From NCBI GenBank assembly GCA_958510875.1, contig OY294067.1, forward strand, positions 60,152,039 to 60,216,038: a stretch of DNA of 64,000 nucleotides, in the 5' to 3' direction. The position numbers were made by a program, and so were the translations under genes. This stretch comes from Endomychus coccineus. Lineage: Eukaryota; Arthropoda; Insecta; Coleoptera; Endomychidae. This document shows, piece by piece, positions 11,592-22,170 of this stretch. Below the pieces are notes generated by a model. That model did no database searches, was not told where the DNA came from, and was given only the letters and a program-made list of their open reading frames with translations. Within the stretch, counting starts at the first letter, position 1; every line of letters begins with the position of its first letter.

Positions 11592-11710
11592 GGCGGACTG
11601 ACTCCCGATCGCACCGCTGAACTTTTTATACTCCAATTACTGCCATCTAGAAGTGAGTGAAATACACCAGAACTTTCTCGAAACAACAAGAACATTCGCG
11701 AATGTTACTG
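11592..11710 (-). promoter_or_regulatory. heat-shock-type promoter: two HSE clusters plus TATA box
   Basis: Read on the minus strand, GAA/TTC pentamers in strict alternation form one heat-shock element at 11690-11706 (complement of GAAcaTTCgcGAAtgTT) and a second at 11670-11682 (GAActTTCtcGAA). About 40 bp downstream lies TATAAAAAG (11622-11630), and about 28 bp further an initiator-like TCAGTCC (about 11596-11602). This spacing is typical of insect hsp70 promoters. What follows downstream is not hsp70 but a short leader and then the hAT zinc-finger frame. I infer a promoter that drives, or once drove, the hAT element. An hsp70 gene remnant is the alternative, but no hsp70 protein sequence is visible. 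Confidence 0.6.
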
Positions 11711-12154
11711 CGCTTTCCAAAGTACTACTAGCGCTATCTGTTAGCGATACTACCACTACCTATTTCCGCGTGTGACCACAATGTGTTATCAAGTGTCGCG
11801 GTAGTAACAATAAAGTACAGTCAGTATGCACGCTCAGGGCGCGTACTCGGCGACTACTCTAGAAATTATAGCCCTTGGAACTTACTGGAGTAAACAGTAT
11901 AGCTCTAAGGCTGGAAAGTTTGGAGACTCCTGGACTAGACCAATGTACTCTTCAATCCACTTCCACAGATTTGTCACAAATATATTTGGTCCTTTACTGA
12001 AGTTGGTGAAGATGTTCCTTAATTCCTCGTGACAACGATGCCAAAAGTGCAGGAGTCGCTATTAATTATGATTGGTACCTCCCACCCATATAGTTATTAT
12101 ATGCTTCTAGCGGCGAGGGAATTAACTATTGATGTACAGAATTCAATGTTCCAC
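11711..12154. other. no gene seen
   Basis: This is unique-looking sequence upstream of the heat-shock-type promoter. A plus-strand frame at 11826-12032 has no domain. The 5' end of the hAT element could lie here but was not recognised. Confidence 0.4.
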
Positions 12155-12157
12155 CTA

Positions 12158-13205
12158 TAGTCCAGTCGTCCTGCAATTTGGATTGGACATTTTTCCACAT
12201 CTCTATTTTATGATTGATATCTATATTTTTTGGCTCGCCGATTACGAATATGGTAGTTAAAAAATCGTAGATCCATGGCGTTCCAAAATATTGGCCATTT
12301 TTGACTCAGAAATGGCCGTTTTTTCGAGATTTCGTCGTTTTTGGCGATTTAAAGGAAAACAACACATTTTATCGACTAAACAGCAATGAGCAAAGTTGTA
12401 GAGGACTGAATAATGCGTCGAATGGCGACAAGTGGAAGTCTCTATGTTATTTGAGGCTTCATATAAGACCCATTTCGGACATAAAATGTTCTTGGAGGAA
12501 AATTTGTAATACGAAATTCAATTTTTTTGTTACCGCAAAAAAAACACAAAACGGGCCTTATACCAGGGCCAGAATAACTTAGAGACTTCTACTTATAGCC
12601 ATTCGATTCATTTAAAGTGCTTGGATTCTGAATATGTTATAGAGGACATCAAATTCTTAAATTTTCATTTTGGTTTGGGTTAAAAGACCCATTTTTGAAG
12701 GAGTTATAATGAAAAAACCATTTTATCTAAGATGGTGAATTTTGGCACAAAAAAAAGATGAACAAATAACCAAAATTAGTTCGAAAGTACACATAAAATA
12801 CTACCATTGAGCAGAAAATGAAGTTCTCAGAGGGAAATTTGTATTACGAAATTCAATTTTTATGTTACCGAAAAAAAAACACAAAATGGGCCTTATATCA
12901 AGCTTCAAATAACATAGAGACTTCCACTTGTCGCCATTCGACGCATTTTTCATTTCTCTACAACTTTGCTCCATACTGTATAGTCGATAAAATGTGTTGT
13001 TTTCCTTTAAATCGCCAAAAAAAAAACTCGAAAAAACGGCCATTTTGGGGTCAAAAATGGCCAATATCTCGGAACGCCATGGGTCCACGATCTTTTAACT
13101 CCCATATTCGTAATCAGCGACTCAAAAAACATAAATATCGATATTAAAATTGAGATGTGGAAAAAATATCATTTTAAGTGTAGCTCAATTATTACAGGAC
13201 GACTT
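12158..13205. mobile_element. palindromic element 4, about 1.05 kb
   Basis: Arms at about 12158-12560 and 12835-13205 are inverted copies. The left end is TAGTCCAGTCGTCCTGCAAT, preceded by CTA (12155-12157). The right end reads ...CAGGACGACTT followed by CTA, so the last few bases of the terminal repeat have changed. The arms contain GGCGATTTAAAGGAAAACAA and the shared motif GCCGATTACGAATATGG. The same element type recurs as a half copy at 42050-42612, where the intact end GCAGGACGACTGGACT is kept. Non-coding. Confidence 0.75.
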
Positions 13206-13600
13206 CTAATAATTCTAAATGAACTGCCTTGATTGCAAAATAAACATGCAACTTATATGTTTGAAAATCTTTTGAGTTTCCTAGAACCTTCCTAATGGTA
13301 AATTGTTAATAATTATTATAGGTATGTGTCTGTTACTAAGGTACCACTAAACTGCAATATCTCGAAACACTGTTATTCGAATTTAATTTCAAAATTTCAA
13401 AACTTGACAGATTTTATGTCTAATATGTTTAAGGATTCAATTGCCATACCATTAGATATGAGGACCCAAAGAATGTAAATCTGGGAACGTTGATTATCTT
13501 ACATAATGTTCAACTATTTGCAACTAGAAACACAATAAATATCTTTTTGCTTTCATCACGTTTTCTAATCGCTCTTCATAATAAGGTAATAAAAAAGGTC
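13206..13600. other. intron sequence of gene B; start of the segmental duplication
   Basis: No coding sequence. From about 13240 the sequence is repeated in the same orientation at 19328 onward. Confidence 0.6.
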
Positions 13601-13607
13601 ATCTCAC

Positions 13608-13871
13608 CTTTCAGGCAATGCGATCCGTTATTAGATATGTGATGGCCAATTTCACAACTACAAGAAGAATCTTTACAAACTGCATTATTAGTTCCTTGAC
13701 ATTGTTCATTATAATCACATGCTCCACCTATATTTATGCCTTTAACACATTGTCTCCTACTTGGTAGAGGATGATGATTCAACGGGCAACTACACTTGCC
13801 CAAATAGCAAAATCCTAGTTGGTTGCCATCAAGAATACAGCTTTGATCCAAAGGGCAAAAATCATTCAAAG
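13608..13871 (-). CDS. gene B, exon 4: two EB/EGF-like cysteine modules
   Basis: This 264-bp exon (88 codons) lies between a polypyrimidine acceptor (CTTTCTTTTTAG) and a GTGAGA donor, both phase 1. It encodes two cysteine modules in a row. The first has cysteines in FCPLDQSC, GFCYLGKCSC and QCVKG; the second has GGACDYNEQC, AVCKDSSCSC and HCLK. The spacing C-x4-6-C-x8-11-C-x3-4-C-x-C-x8-15-C fits EB modules of secreted or cell-surface insect proteins. Because it leaves in phase 1, at least one more exon must lie left of the window or beyond the transposons at 1-13 kb. Function unknown; extracellular, probably disulphide-bonded. Confidence 0.75.
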
Positions 13872-13984
13872 CTAAAAAGAAAGACATTTGCATTACATAC
13901 CGGGAAGTTATTCACAAGGTTATGGTATCAAGCAGAAACGTAAATTGAGATCCGTGTTTCGACATAATTCTCAGAATATTCTTT

Positions 13985-14455
13985 GAAATGAGAGTGTTGA
14001 GATTAGCACGATTTCAATATTGGCATTCTATTTGAACAAAGTTAGTTTAGTAGGTTGGATTAGGTTCAGTTAGAAACAAAGGGGGTACAATAAACAATCA
14101 TTATTGGTTATTATGAGAGGGTTCAGATTAGCGCGATTACAATATTTGCATTCTATATCGACAAATTAGGTTAGTAGGTTAGCTAAGGTTAGATTAGGTT
14201 AGGTTAGCTTAGGTTACAAACAAAGGGGGTACAATGAACAATCATTATTGGTTATTATGAGAGTGTCAAGATTAGCGCGACTACAATATTTGCATTTTAT
14301 ATCAAAGGGTAAGAAAAAAAAGTGGTACAATAAACAATCATTATTGGTTATTATGAAAGTGTTACGATTAGCGCGATTACAATATTTGAATTCTATATCG
14401 ACAAAGTTAACAAGGTTAGTAGGTTAGGTTAGGTTGAGTTAGGTTAGGTAAGAAA
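13985..14455. repeat. tandem repeat of about 110-140 bp with TTAGG blocks
   Basis: About four imperfect units follow one another. Each contains GATTAGCGCGATTACAATAT, a short GGTTAGG run, and ACAAAGGGGGTACAATAAAC followed by AATCATTATTGGTTATTATG. A further unit lies at about 15590-15710, and two more sets lie in the duplicated segment at 20000-20810. The runs of TTAGG match the insect telomere pentamer but are short and interrupted. Confidence 0.8.
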
Positions 14456-15580
14456 ATTGGGCATTTGTATGCTTTTTTCCTTATTACTCAGAATATGCTT
14501 TCACATGTGTAATAACTTGTATTATTTCATTATATAGATTTACGTATGATTAGTTGAACAGATTGTGCCTCAATAACTTGTTATCCTAAGCTTACATATT
14601 AAATATCTTCCGAAATCTTTCGATTTCGAGTACTTTTTACAGAAAAATACGTGTTTTTGTTTTAAACTTAAATTCACTATCGAAATCTCACAATGTATTT
14701 AATTAGATTTATAACATCACATAATTATAAGGATATGGGTCCAGAGCTACGGGTGTGAAGTTGGCAGCCAAATGTAAGCATCCAATTCAACGGAAACAGT
14801 CGAACGACCATAGGCTTCGAAATTTATTAATGATAAAAATTCATACAATGAGTTGCTTAAAGTTCTCCTCTACTCTTAGACAATTTAAAATCATCAATTA
14901 CGCCAAAGGGAATTAAACAATAGATTTATATAAATACCTACTAAACTAATTAAAGATAGTAAAGTATTTGGAACAGAGAAAATTACAATACTTGCTTTCT
15001 ATATTAACAAAGTAAGGTTAGTAGGTTAGGTTGGGTTAGGTTGGGTTAGGTTCCTGGAAAGCAGGAGCCTTCTTCTCTTGGGCGGAGCCTGAAATTGTAT
15101 CCACACCCGTCCCCAGGTGGCGGATAGGGGAATGCTCACGGCCCTGTTGACAGCAGGGTCGAGGGTGGAACTAAGAATTGCTCCCGCGGACCAACAGGCA
15201 CTTAGACACTGGATAGATTATGGGCTCCAAATCATATGTTCCTGGGAAGAAGGTGAATGTGATTGATACGGATGATCCATATGTTCCGGTTATATGTAGT
15301 GAGTTATTCCATAACAGATAATTTACTAAGACACCACCTAAGAGTCCATAAATAAAATCGGTTTATTAAAGGAGACAACTAGTGCTAAACAGACAAAATT
15401 AGACAATGGAGTCCTTGAAGGATAGACTGCCTTTTGGATATGAAGTACCTAATGCTTACGCGTTTCGGGACCAAAGGGTGAAGATAGGAGAGGTTTTAGC
15501 AGGTATGCCCGTCTTAGAACGATTCCTGCACTACCAGAAGTGATAGATCCAAAGCTCCTGGTGTGCATAAAGCATTTCCT
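14456..15580. other. gene B intron; unidentified GC-richer block at 15045-15320
   Basis: No gene is recognised. The block at 15045-15320 is clearly GC-richer than its surroundings, begins right after a GGTTAGG run, and looks imported, perhaps the 5' part of a retroelement. I cannot assign it. The phrase CAGAAGTGATAGATCCAAAG occurs at about 15535 and again at about 15850. Confidence 0.4.
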
Positions 15581-15589
15581 CTCCACAGA

Positions 15590-16235
15590 AAAAAAAGGTT
15601 AGGTTAGGCTAGGTTTCAAACAAAGGGGTACAATAAACAATCACTATTAGTTATTATGAGAGTGTTAAGATTAGCGCGATTACAATATTTGCATTCTATA
15701 TCAACAAAGTTAGGTGCTCACTTGTGCGAGCTCTTATAAATGTCAACTATAGCAGTTGATGTGAATTTCTCAAAGTATTCGCCAGGGAGCTATATATACG
15801 AATTTCCCCACAAAACTAGCCAGTTTTAGAATGAGTCCTAAACTACCAGAAGTGATAGATCCAAAGCTCCTGGTGTGCATCTGCCTGCCATTATCACATT
15901 GCTCGCTTTAATGCAAGCTCGTAGGGACCTCGACATGAGTATTTCCCAAAGTACGCACCACAAGGCTATATATGCGAATTCCGCAAAGAACTCGTCAAGT
16001 GATTTGTTTGAGAATTTCCACATGGGATATAGCTAAGACCTAGCTGAGAATATCCCGGCGGCTGACATTTGGAGGAGATATAGAGCTCTAGACAACCTCT
16101 CAGAGAAGTCACAAATGGCACTCACAAAAAGGTATCTTTAGGACCTCTAAGTGTTGTCTGGGTTAGTAGTTTAGGTTAGGTTAGGTTATGTTACAAACAG
16201 GTTAGTAGGTTAGGTTAGGATAAGTTAAGTTAGGT
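15590..16235. repeat. further TTAGG-containing repeat units and short direct repeats
   Basis: One more GATTAGCGCGATTACAATAT unit lies at about 15590-15710. Short GGTTAGG runs occur at 16150-16235. The segment between holds no recognisable gene. Confidence 0.55.
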
Positions 16236-16400
16236 TCACTCACGAAGGAAAGGAGGTGATCTCTCCCTTTTCTGTAGATATTTCCATGATCGGTGCTCAT
16301 CAGAAGTCTATTATGTTATTCCACAACATGAGATTCCAGGTTTGCAGACTAGACAAGCTCAACCTGGTCCCCCCCCCCCTATATCTGAATTGCCCCACGG
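16228..16400 (+). pseudogene. LINE 3'-end fragment (RT C-terminal tail)
   Basis: The stretch reading RRKGGDLSLFCRYFHDRCSS (frame broken) is the C-terminal tail of a jockey/R1-like LINE ORF2. It is homologous to the plus-strand end of the window (63900-64000, beginning RRKVWDLSLSYRR), so it is the same LINE family. Only the last 50 or so codons remain. Confidence 0.6.
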
Positions 16401-16439
16401 CCCCAAACATAGACTGTAACGAAGTGCCCTCGTTACTTA

Positions 16440-17815
16440 TAATTTAATTTACTCCTCTGTATAAAAAGTTGAGGCTAATAGTAGATAAGGAAATTCATAT
16501 TCAAATCTCCGCCGGCTGCCAGAATCTCAGACCACCTCTGACGTGTTATTTCTTTTGGCACAAAAGCAGTATAAAAGGAGAACGGATTTCTCACGAAAGT
16601 GATTGCAGAATCAACCGTCTGACCGCCAAGCTGCTCCGATTCCGATATTATTATTACCGACCGTACAAATTAATACAACGCTGTTAATTTTCCGAGAATT
16701 TATTTTTATTTTGTTATTATAAACTTTGTCCGCGCTCCGTAGGATCCGCTCCTCTACTTTGACCAAGTCCGAAGTTAAATATTCTACAACTAACTCCAGT
16801 TTCAGCCGACATCCGTACGATTAAATAAACCTCTCGTAAATCGAATAATTCATTATTTGCGTTGGAGAAAAGACCTGACATCCGTACGATTAAATAAACC
16901 TCTCGTAAACCGAATAATTTATTATTTGCGTTGGAGAGAAGGCCTGACATCTCTGGGTTGAAATAGACTTCCCGTATACCGAGTAATTTATTATTCGTGT
17001 TGGGGAAAAGACCGGACCTCCGTACGATCAAATAAACCTCTCGTAAACCGAATAATTTATTATTTGCGTTGAAGAAAAGACCTGACATCCGTACGATTAA
17101 ATAAACCTCTCGTAAACCGAATAATTTATTATTTGCGTTGGAGAAAAGACCTGACATCCGCACTATCAAATAAACCTCTCGTAAACCGAATAATTTATTA
17201 TTTGCGTTGGAGAGAAGACCTGACATCTCTGCATTGAAATAGACTTCCCGTATATCGAGTAATTTATTATTCGTGTTGGGGAAAAGACCGGATACGTAAA
17301 GAACGAATATTAGCAGCGAACTCGTAAATTCCAACGATTCGAAATCAACCTACCACATGTATCAACCGCACGAGAAATACTAAATAACTATTAACGTATT
17401 TCGGCTGATTTCTTACTGCGGGTCAACGTTCCAAACGTATACTACTTGGCGCCTCCGTTTTTTTCCTCTAATATCATCTGTCCGAAGTAAACAAGTATAT
17501 CACGCGAATAGAAATTCTGATTTAAATTCGATTCTAGAAGTTCCGATTGTTTAATTGTCATAAACTGCTACGACCCGTGCAAATAGTTGATTTTATTAAT
17601 TAAGGTGCTTGTAATAACATTATTACCCATTTAAAGAGACTATTTGTAAACCTGTATTTCTTTTGTACATATATTTTCGAGAATTAATCCTTTAATTTGA
17701 TAAACTGTATATAAATAAACATCTGTGTTTTACTGGTGAGGAATCTATCAATTTATATCTGTCACATTTCATTCAACGGGAAATATACGACCCTGGACCA
17801 CACATCCCGGTGGTG
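16440..17815 (+). mobile_element. LTR-like block with TATA box and internal minisatellite
   Basis: A TATAAAAG box lies at 16570-16577. Much later, near 17715, there is an AATAAA polyadenylation signal, and the block ends near TGGTGACCCC (about 17810), a phrase often found just inside the 5' LTR of insect gypsy or BEL elements. This suggests a long solo or 5' LTR on the plus strand. No gag or pol follows. The exact ends are not defined, and I did not find a second LTR or a target duplication. Confidence 0.4.
16808..17290 (-). repeat. 69-bp minisatellite, seven units, open on the minus strand
   Basis: Seven 69-bp units start at 16808, 16877, 16946, 17015, 17084, 17153 and 17222. Two unit types alternate in the order B B A B B B A. 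Type B reads NANNKLFGLREVYLIVR on the minus strand and type A reads NTNNKLLGIREVYFNPE. Because 69 is divisible by three, a single minus-strand frame of 205 codons (17334-16717) runs through all of them, starting MEFTSSLLIFVLYVSG, which resembles a signal peptide. I find no domain. It may be only a non-coding array, but the absence of stops in seven units is notable. Confidence 0.6.
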
Positions 17816-17936
17816 ACCCCTTTCTACTTGTCCGTATAACTAGAAAAACTATTTTTTACCGAGAAAGGCGGTCACAAGACCTCGACTTGCTCCACGGAAC
17901 AAAATTTTGTAAAATTGATTATGAACCACAGTTTTA

Positions 17937-18330
17937 TTAACCCGGTCGTACACGTACCAAAAAACTTTCGTCATCACACGCGTACGGTCAAACCGACCGC
18001 ATGCCCACTTTTCAGTTTCTGTTTATATTTGATAAATAAATCTAGCATACCTGCCAGCAATAGTGAGGAAAAAATCAAATGATTAAATTTATAGACCTAA
18101 GCTTCAACTATTTCTCCTATGACAAAATCGGGAAAATACAATTTCCAAGCATCTAGAATTGTTTTTGCTTCTCTGACTTCTCCAATTACTCTAGAGGATT
18201 GAGTCAGTATATTTCTACTTCGTCTCTTCGTTTTTGACATAGGAAATTTACTTCACGACGTGCTTCTGTCTCTTCTCGAGAAGCAGACTTGAGTACACGC
18301 GCGCTGTCAACGGCACCGACCCCAACAAAA
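17937..18330 (-). pseudogene. piggyBac-like relic with one terminal repeat
   Basis: TTAA at 17937-17940 is followed by CCCGGTCGTACACGTACC, a terminal repeat of piggyBac type (TTAA target, CCC start). On the minus strand from about 18240 a frame reads KTKRRSRNILTQSS then AKTILDAWKLYFPDFVIGEI, stop, then LLAGMLDLFIKY. This resembles the N-terminal domain of piggyBac transposases, in which the family's conserved ETN follows. The catalytic core is absent. The other end was not found. Confidence 0.45.
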
Positions 18331-18436
18331 AATGAACTTTATACCAACCAAGAACTAAAATAATGTTGTACGACACCGCCTCGGGCATTCCTGGAAGACA
18401 GAACCATCACCATTATAAGGAAAATACGTTACTTAC

Positions 18437-18577
18437 GTATAGTTCTATAACAAAATCCTTCCCATTCATGTGCCACTGTTTCATTACATCTGCAAATAAC
18501 ATCATCACAAACTGCCATTGGTCCAGCCGTTCTTTCACACTGTAATTTATTCGTACATGGTTCCCCCAGTTTGGCCA
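18437..18577 (-). CDS. gene B, exon 3: one EB/EGF-like module
   Basis: This exon has 141 bp (47 codons), an acceptor TTATTTCCAG and donor GTAAGT, and phase 1 at both ends. It encodes LGEPCTNKLQC, AVCDDVICRC and EGFCYRT: six cysteines in EB-module spacing. It joins in frame to exon 2 (G + TG gives Val) and to exon 4 (C + CT gives Pro). Secreted or extracellular role inferred; ligand or partner unknown. Confidence 0.75.
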
Positions 18578-18638
18578 CTGGAAATAATACATTTCAGATC
18601 ACATTTGAGACGACTGAGTATCAATAACAAGGATTAAT

Positions 18639-19327
18639 CCAATGCCGGATTATCCAACAGGCCAAGTAGGCACCGGTCTTATTGGCCCCACACCTTTTAG
18701 GGGGTCCGCGAGAACGTGTCAAAATAATATTGAGTTTGGTCTTGGAGGAGAATCACAATCATAATTTCTTCAATTATTTCCAATAGATAGAAAGGCAAAA
18801 GAATGAACTGAACTGGAATGGTTAGCAGAAGATGTTGAATAAACTCTTCGATCCGACTGATAGATTAATTGTTATAAATTATACATAGTCATCTGCCGCT
18901 CATTCAAACATAAGATGTAGTTGATCAGGCTATCAATTTGATTCTTCATGATAACTGTTTTGTTTTGACTAATTCCTTCAATTTTGGTCACTGAATACTA
19001 CGTATTTCCAATATGCCTTAAAAGAGTTTACCACAAACAAGTTGATAAAAGTGAATGCTTAAAGTATTAAAATTATAACAAGTTGTTTTGTGAAATGAAA
19101 TGAGTTTATATGTTAAGATTTTATTGTTAAAAACGGAAGACTTGATGTGTCACATATACGTTATTCAGTGTCGGCTCTAGGCATTTTCTTAGGGTATTTC
19201 AACATTGAAATTAAACAATATGCATTAGCAAAGATGTTGAGTGCAAATATTTACATAATTCTTCTTTTAGATTTTCTTTCAGAAAATGAGTTCATGGCTT
19301 CTTCATAATTTATCGAATTATTACAAG
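18639..19327 (-). mobile_element. hAT-like relic, partly duplicated at 21230-21547
   Basis: It begins with CAATGCCGGATTATCCAACA, which resembles the ends of hAT elements of the ZMYM group. A minus-strand fragment reads NKTVIMKNQIDSLINYILCL and ERQM. The same fragment is at 21230-21300, better kept as MENRIDSLISYILCLNERQI. The shared 3' part up to 19327 (CTTCATAATTTATCGAATTA) is repeated at 21515-21547. No domain can be assigned with certainty. Confidence 0.4.
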
Positions 19328-21190
19328 ATAAACATGCAACTTATATGTTTGAAAATCTTTTGAGTTTCCTGGAACCTTCCTAACGGTAAATTGTTAATAA
19401 TTGTTATAGGTATGTGTCTGTTACTAAGTTACCACTAAACTGCAATATCTCGAAACACAGTTATTCGAATTTAATTTCAAAATTTCAAGACTTGATAGAT
19501 TTAATGTCTAACATGTTTGAGGATTCAATTGCCATACCATTAGATATGAGGACCCAAAGAATGTAAATCTGGGAACGTTGATTATCTTTTCATAATAAGG
19601 TAATAAAAAAAGGTTCATCTCACCTTTCAGACAATGCGATCCGTTATTAAATATGTGATGGTCAATTTCACATCTGCAAGAAGAATCTTTAAAAACTGCA
19701 TTAATAATTCCTTGACATTGTTCATTATAATCACATACTCCACCTATATTTCATGTTTTTAACACATTGTCTCTTACTTTGTAGAGGATGATGATTCAGC
19801 GGGCAACTACACTTGCCCAAATCGCAAAATCCTAGTTGGTTGCTATCAAGAATACAGTTTTCTCTCAATCGGCAAGGATCATTCAAAACTAACAAGAAAG
19901 ACATTTGCATTACATACCGGGAGGTTATTCACAAGGTTATGGGATCAATCAAAAACGTAAATTAAGTTCCGCATTTCAACATAATTCTCAGAATATTCTT
20001 TGAAATGAGAGTGTTGAGATTAGCACGATTTCAATATTGGCATTATATTTGAACAAAGTTAGCTTAGATTAGGTTGGATTAGGTTCAGTTAGAAACAAAG
20101 GGGGTACAATAAACAATCATTATTGGTTATTATGAGAGGGTTCAGATTAGCGCGATTACAATATTTGCATTCTATATCGACCAAGTTAGGTTAGTAGGTT
20201 AGCTTAGGTTAGATTAGGTTAGGTTACAAACAAAGGGGGTACAATGAACAATCATTATTAGTTATTATGAAAGTGTCAAGATTAGCGCGATTACAATATT
20301 AACATTTTATATCAACAAAGTTAGGTAAGGTAAGAAACAAGAAAGACATTTGCATTACATACCGGGAGGTTATTCACAACGGTATGGGATCAATCAAAAA
20401 CGTAAATTAAGTTCCGCATTTCAACATAATTCTCAGAATATTCTTTGAAATGAGAGTGTTGAGATTAGCACGATTTCAATATTGGCATTATATTTGAACA
20501 AAGTTAGGTTAGTAGGTTGGATTAGGTTCAGTTAGAAACAAAGGGAGTACAATAAACAATCATTATTGGTTATTATGAGAGGGTTCAGATTAGCGCGATT
20601 ACAATATTTGCAGTCTATATCGACAAAGTTAGGTTAGTAGGTTAGCTAAGGTTAGATTAGGTTAGGTTACAAACAAAGGGGGTACAATAAACAATCATTA
20701 TTGGTTGTTATGAAAGTGTTACGATAAGCGCGATTACAATATTTGAATTCTATATCAACAAAGTTAAGTTAGTAGGTTAGGTTAGGTTAAGTTAGGTTAG
20801 GTAAGAAAATGGGGCATTTGTATGCCTTATTCCTTATTACTCAGAATATGCTTTCACATGTGTAATAACTTGTAATATTTCATTATATAGATTTACATAT
20901 GATTAGTTAAACAGATTGTGCCTCAATAACTTGTTATCCTAAGCTTACGTATTAAACTTCTTCCGAAATATTTCGATTTCGAGTACTTTTTACAGAAAAA
21001 TACGTGTTTTTGTTTTGAGCTTCAATTCACTGACGAAATCCCACAATTTAGTTAATTAGATTTATAACATCACATAATTATAAGGATATGGATCCAGAGC
21101 TACCGGTGTGAAGTTGGCAGCCAAATGTAAGCATCCAAATCAACGGAAACATTCGAACGACCATAAGCTTCGAAATTTAATAATAATAAA
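19328..21190. repeat. segmental duplication of about 13240-14865
   Basis: Sequence from ATAAACATGCAACTTATATG onward repeats 13240 and following in the same orientation, including gene B exon 4 and its TTAGG-rich repeats. Inside this copy a further tandem duplication has occurred: about 19890-20330 is repeated at about 20335-20800. The copy is flanked on both sides by a direct repeat of the hAT-like relic (18885-19327 and 21228-21547). Confidence 0.75.
19622..19888 (-). pseudogene. broken copy of gene B exon 4
   Basis: Homologous to 13871-13608 along its whole length. The first module is mostly kept (NCILDSNQLGFCDLGKCSC), but an extra base after QCVKN shifts the frame and gives a stop. One cysteine codon in the second module has become TTT (AVFKDSS for AVCKDSS). 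Splice sites look intact. If it were spliced into the gene B message it would truncate the protein, so it is probably skipped or silent. Confidence 0.75.
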
Positions 21191-21544
21191 ATGAGTTGCT
21201 TAAAGTTTTCCTCAACTCTTTAGTTGACATGATCTGCCGCTCATTCAAACATAAGATGTAGCTGATCAGGCTGTCAATTCGATTCTCCATGATAACTGTT
21301 TTGTTTTGACTAAATCCCTCAATTTTGGTCACTGAATACTTCGTATTTCCAATATGCCTTAAAAGATTTTACCACAAACAAGTTCATAAAAGTGAATGTT
21401 TAAAGTATTAAAATTATAAAAAGTTAGATATTTGCTTAATAATGTTAGTTTTGTCAAATGAAATGAGTTTAGATGCTAAGATTTTATTGTTAAAAACGGT
21501 GATGTGTCACATTTATGGCTTCTTCATAATTTATCGAATTATTG

Positions 21545-22170
21545 CAAGGTTTTCAGTCTTTCTTGAATCATTCTCGATCTGAAACAGCTCCAGTTTGCTG
21601 AAACTCATCTCACAGCTTACTGATTTAATTGGGAGTATTAAATTCTCCACCACACATTTGAGAAAGCGTCAATCAAATATCTTCCTTGGGTTTAGAAGAT
21701 CGAGTGGATTCATTTGCTTTATGTTAACCGTTGAATTCAGCGCAACTGGTTCCGAAGAACTAAGACTTCAGTGCGGGACTGTTCTCCACTCAAATCTCCA
21801 CGATATTTACTAGGTTTATAGCACAGTTTTCAAATCTTTATCATTTCTAATTATTCACAATTCAGAAAAGAAGAACAGTCGTTGAGTGCAGTTATTCCTT
21901 CATTCAACCGAATCAGTATTAGATCGATTATCTCTTCCATACTTTGGTACAAATTTTCTCCCACAGAAATGTTTCTTCCCTCATCATTCTTTTGTCTTTG
22001 AGGATTTTGCTGGTTTCCATAGTTGGTTCCACTCGAATGTTTTGCACTATTTCCTTCAGTCTTTATCCAATCATTTGTTTCATTTATCAATATTTCCATT
22101 GTTTTCATGAGACCTTCCAAAAATTATTTGCAGAGTCGGTACAACAGTAAACGTCTTCTATCTGGGTCAT
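21545..22170 (-). pseudogene. hAT transposase C-terminal half, degenerate
   Basis: In the minus strand, in shifting frames, the order is an open stretch ending MEEIIDLILIRLNEG (about 21930), then MNPLDLLNPRKIFD (about 21690), then LPIKSVSCEMSFSKLELFQ (about 21620). The last is the hAT dimerisation region, equivalent to LP.SSASCERSFSKLKLI in other hATs. Several frameshifts and stops. The zinc finger and first half of the catalytic domain are not visible. Confidence 0.6.
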
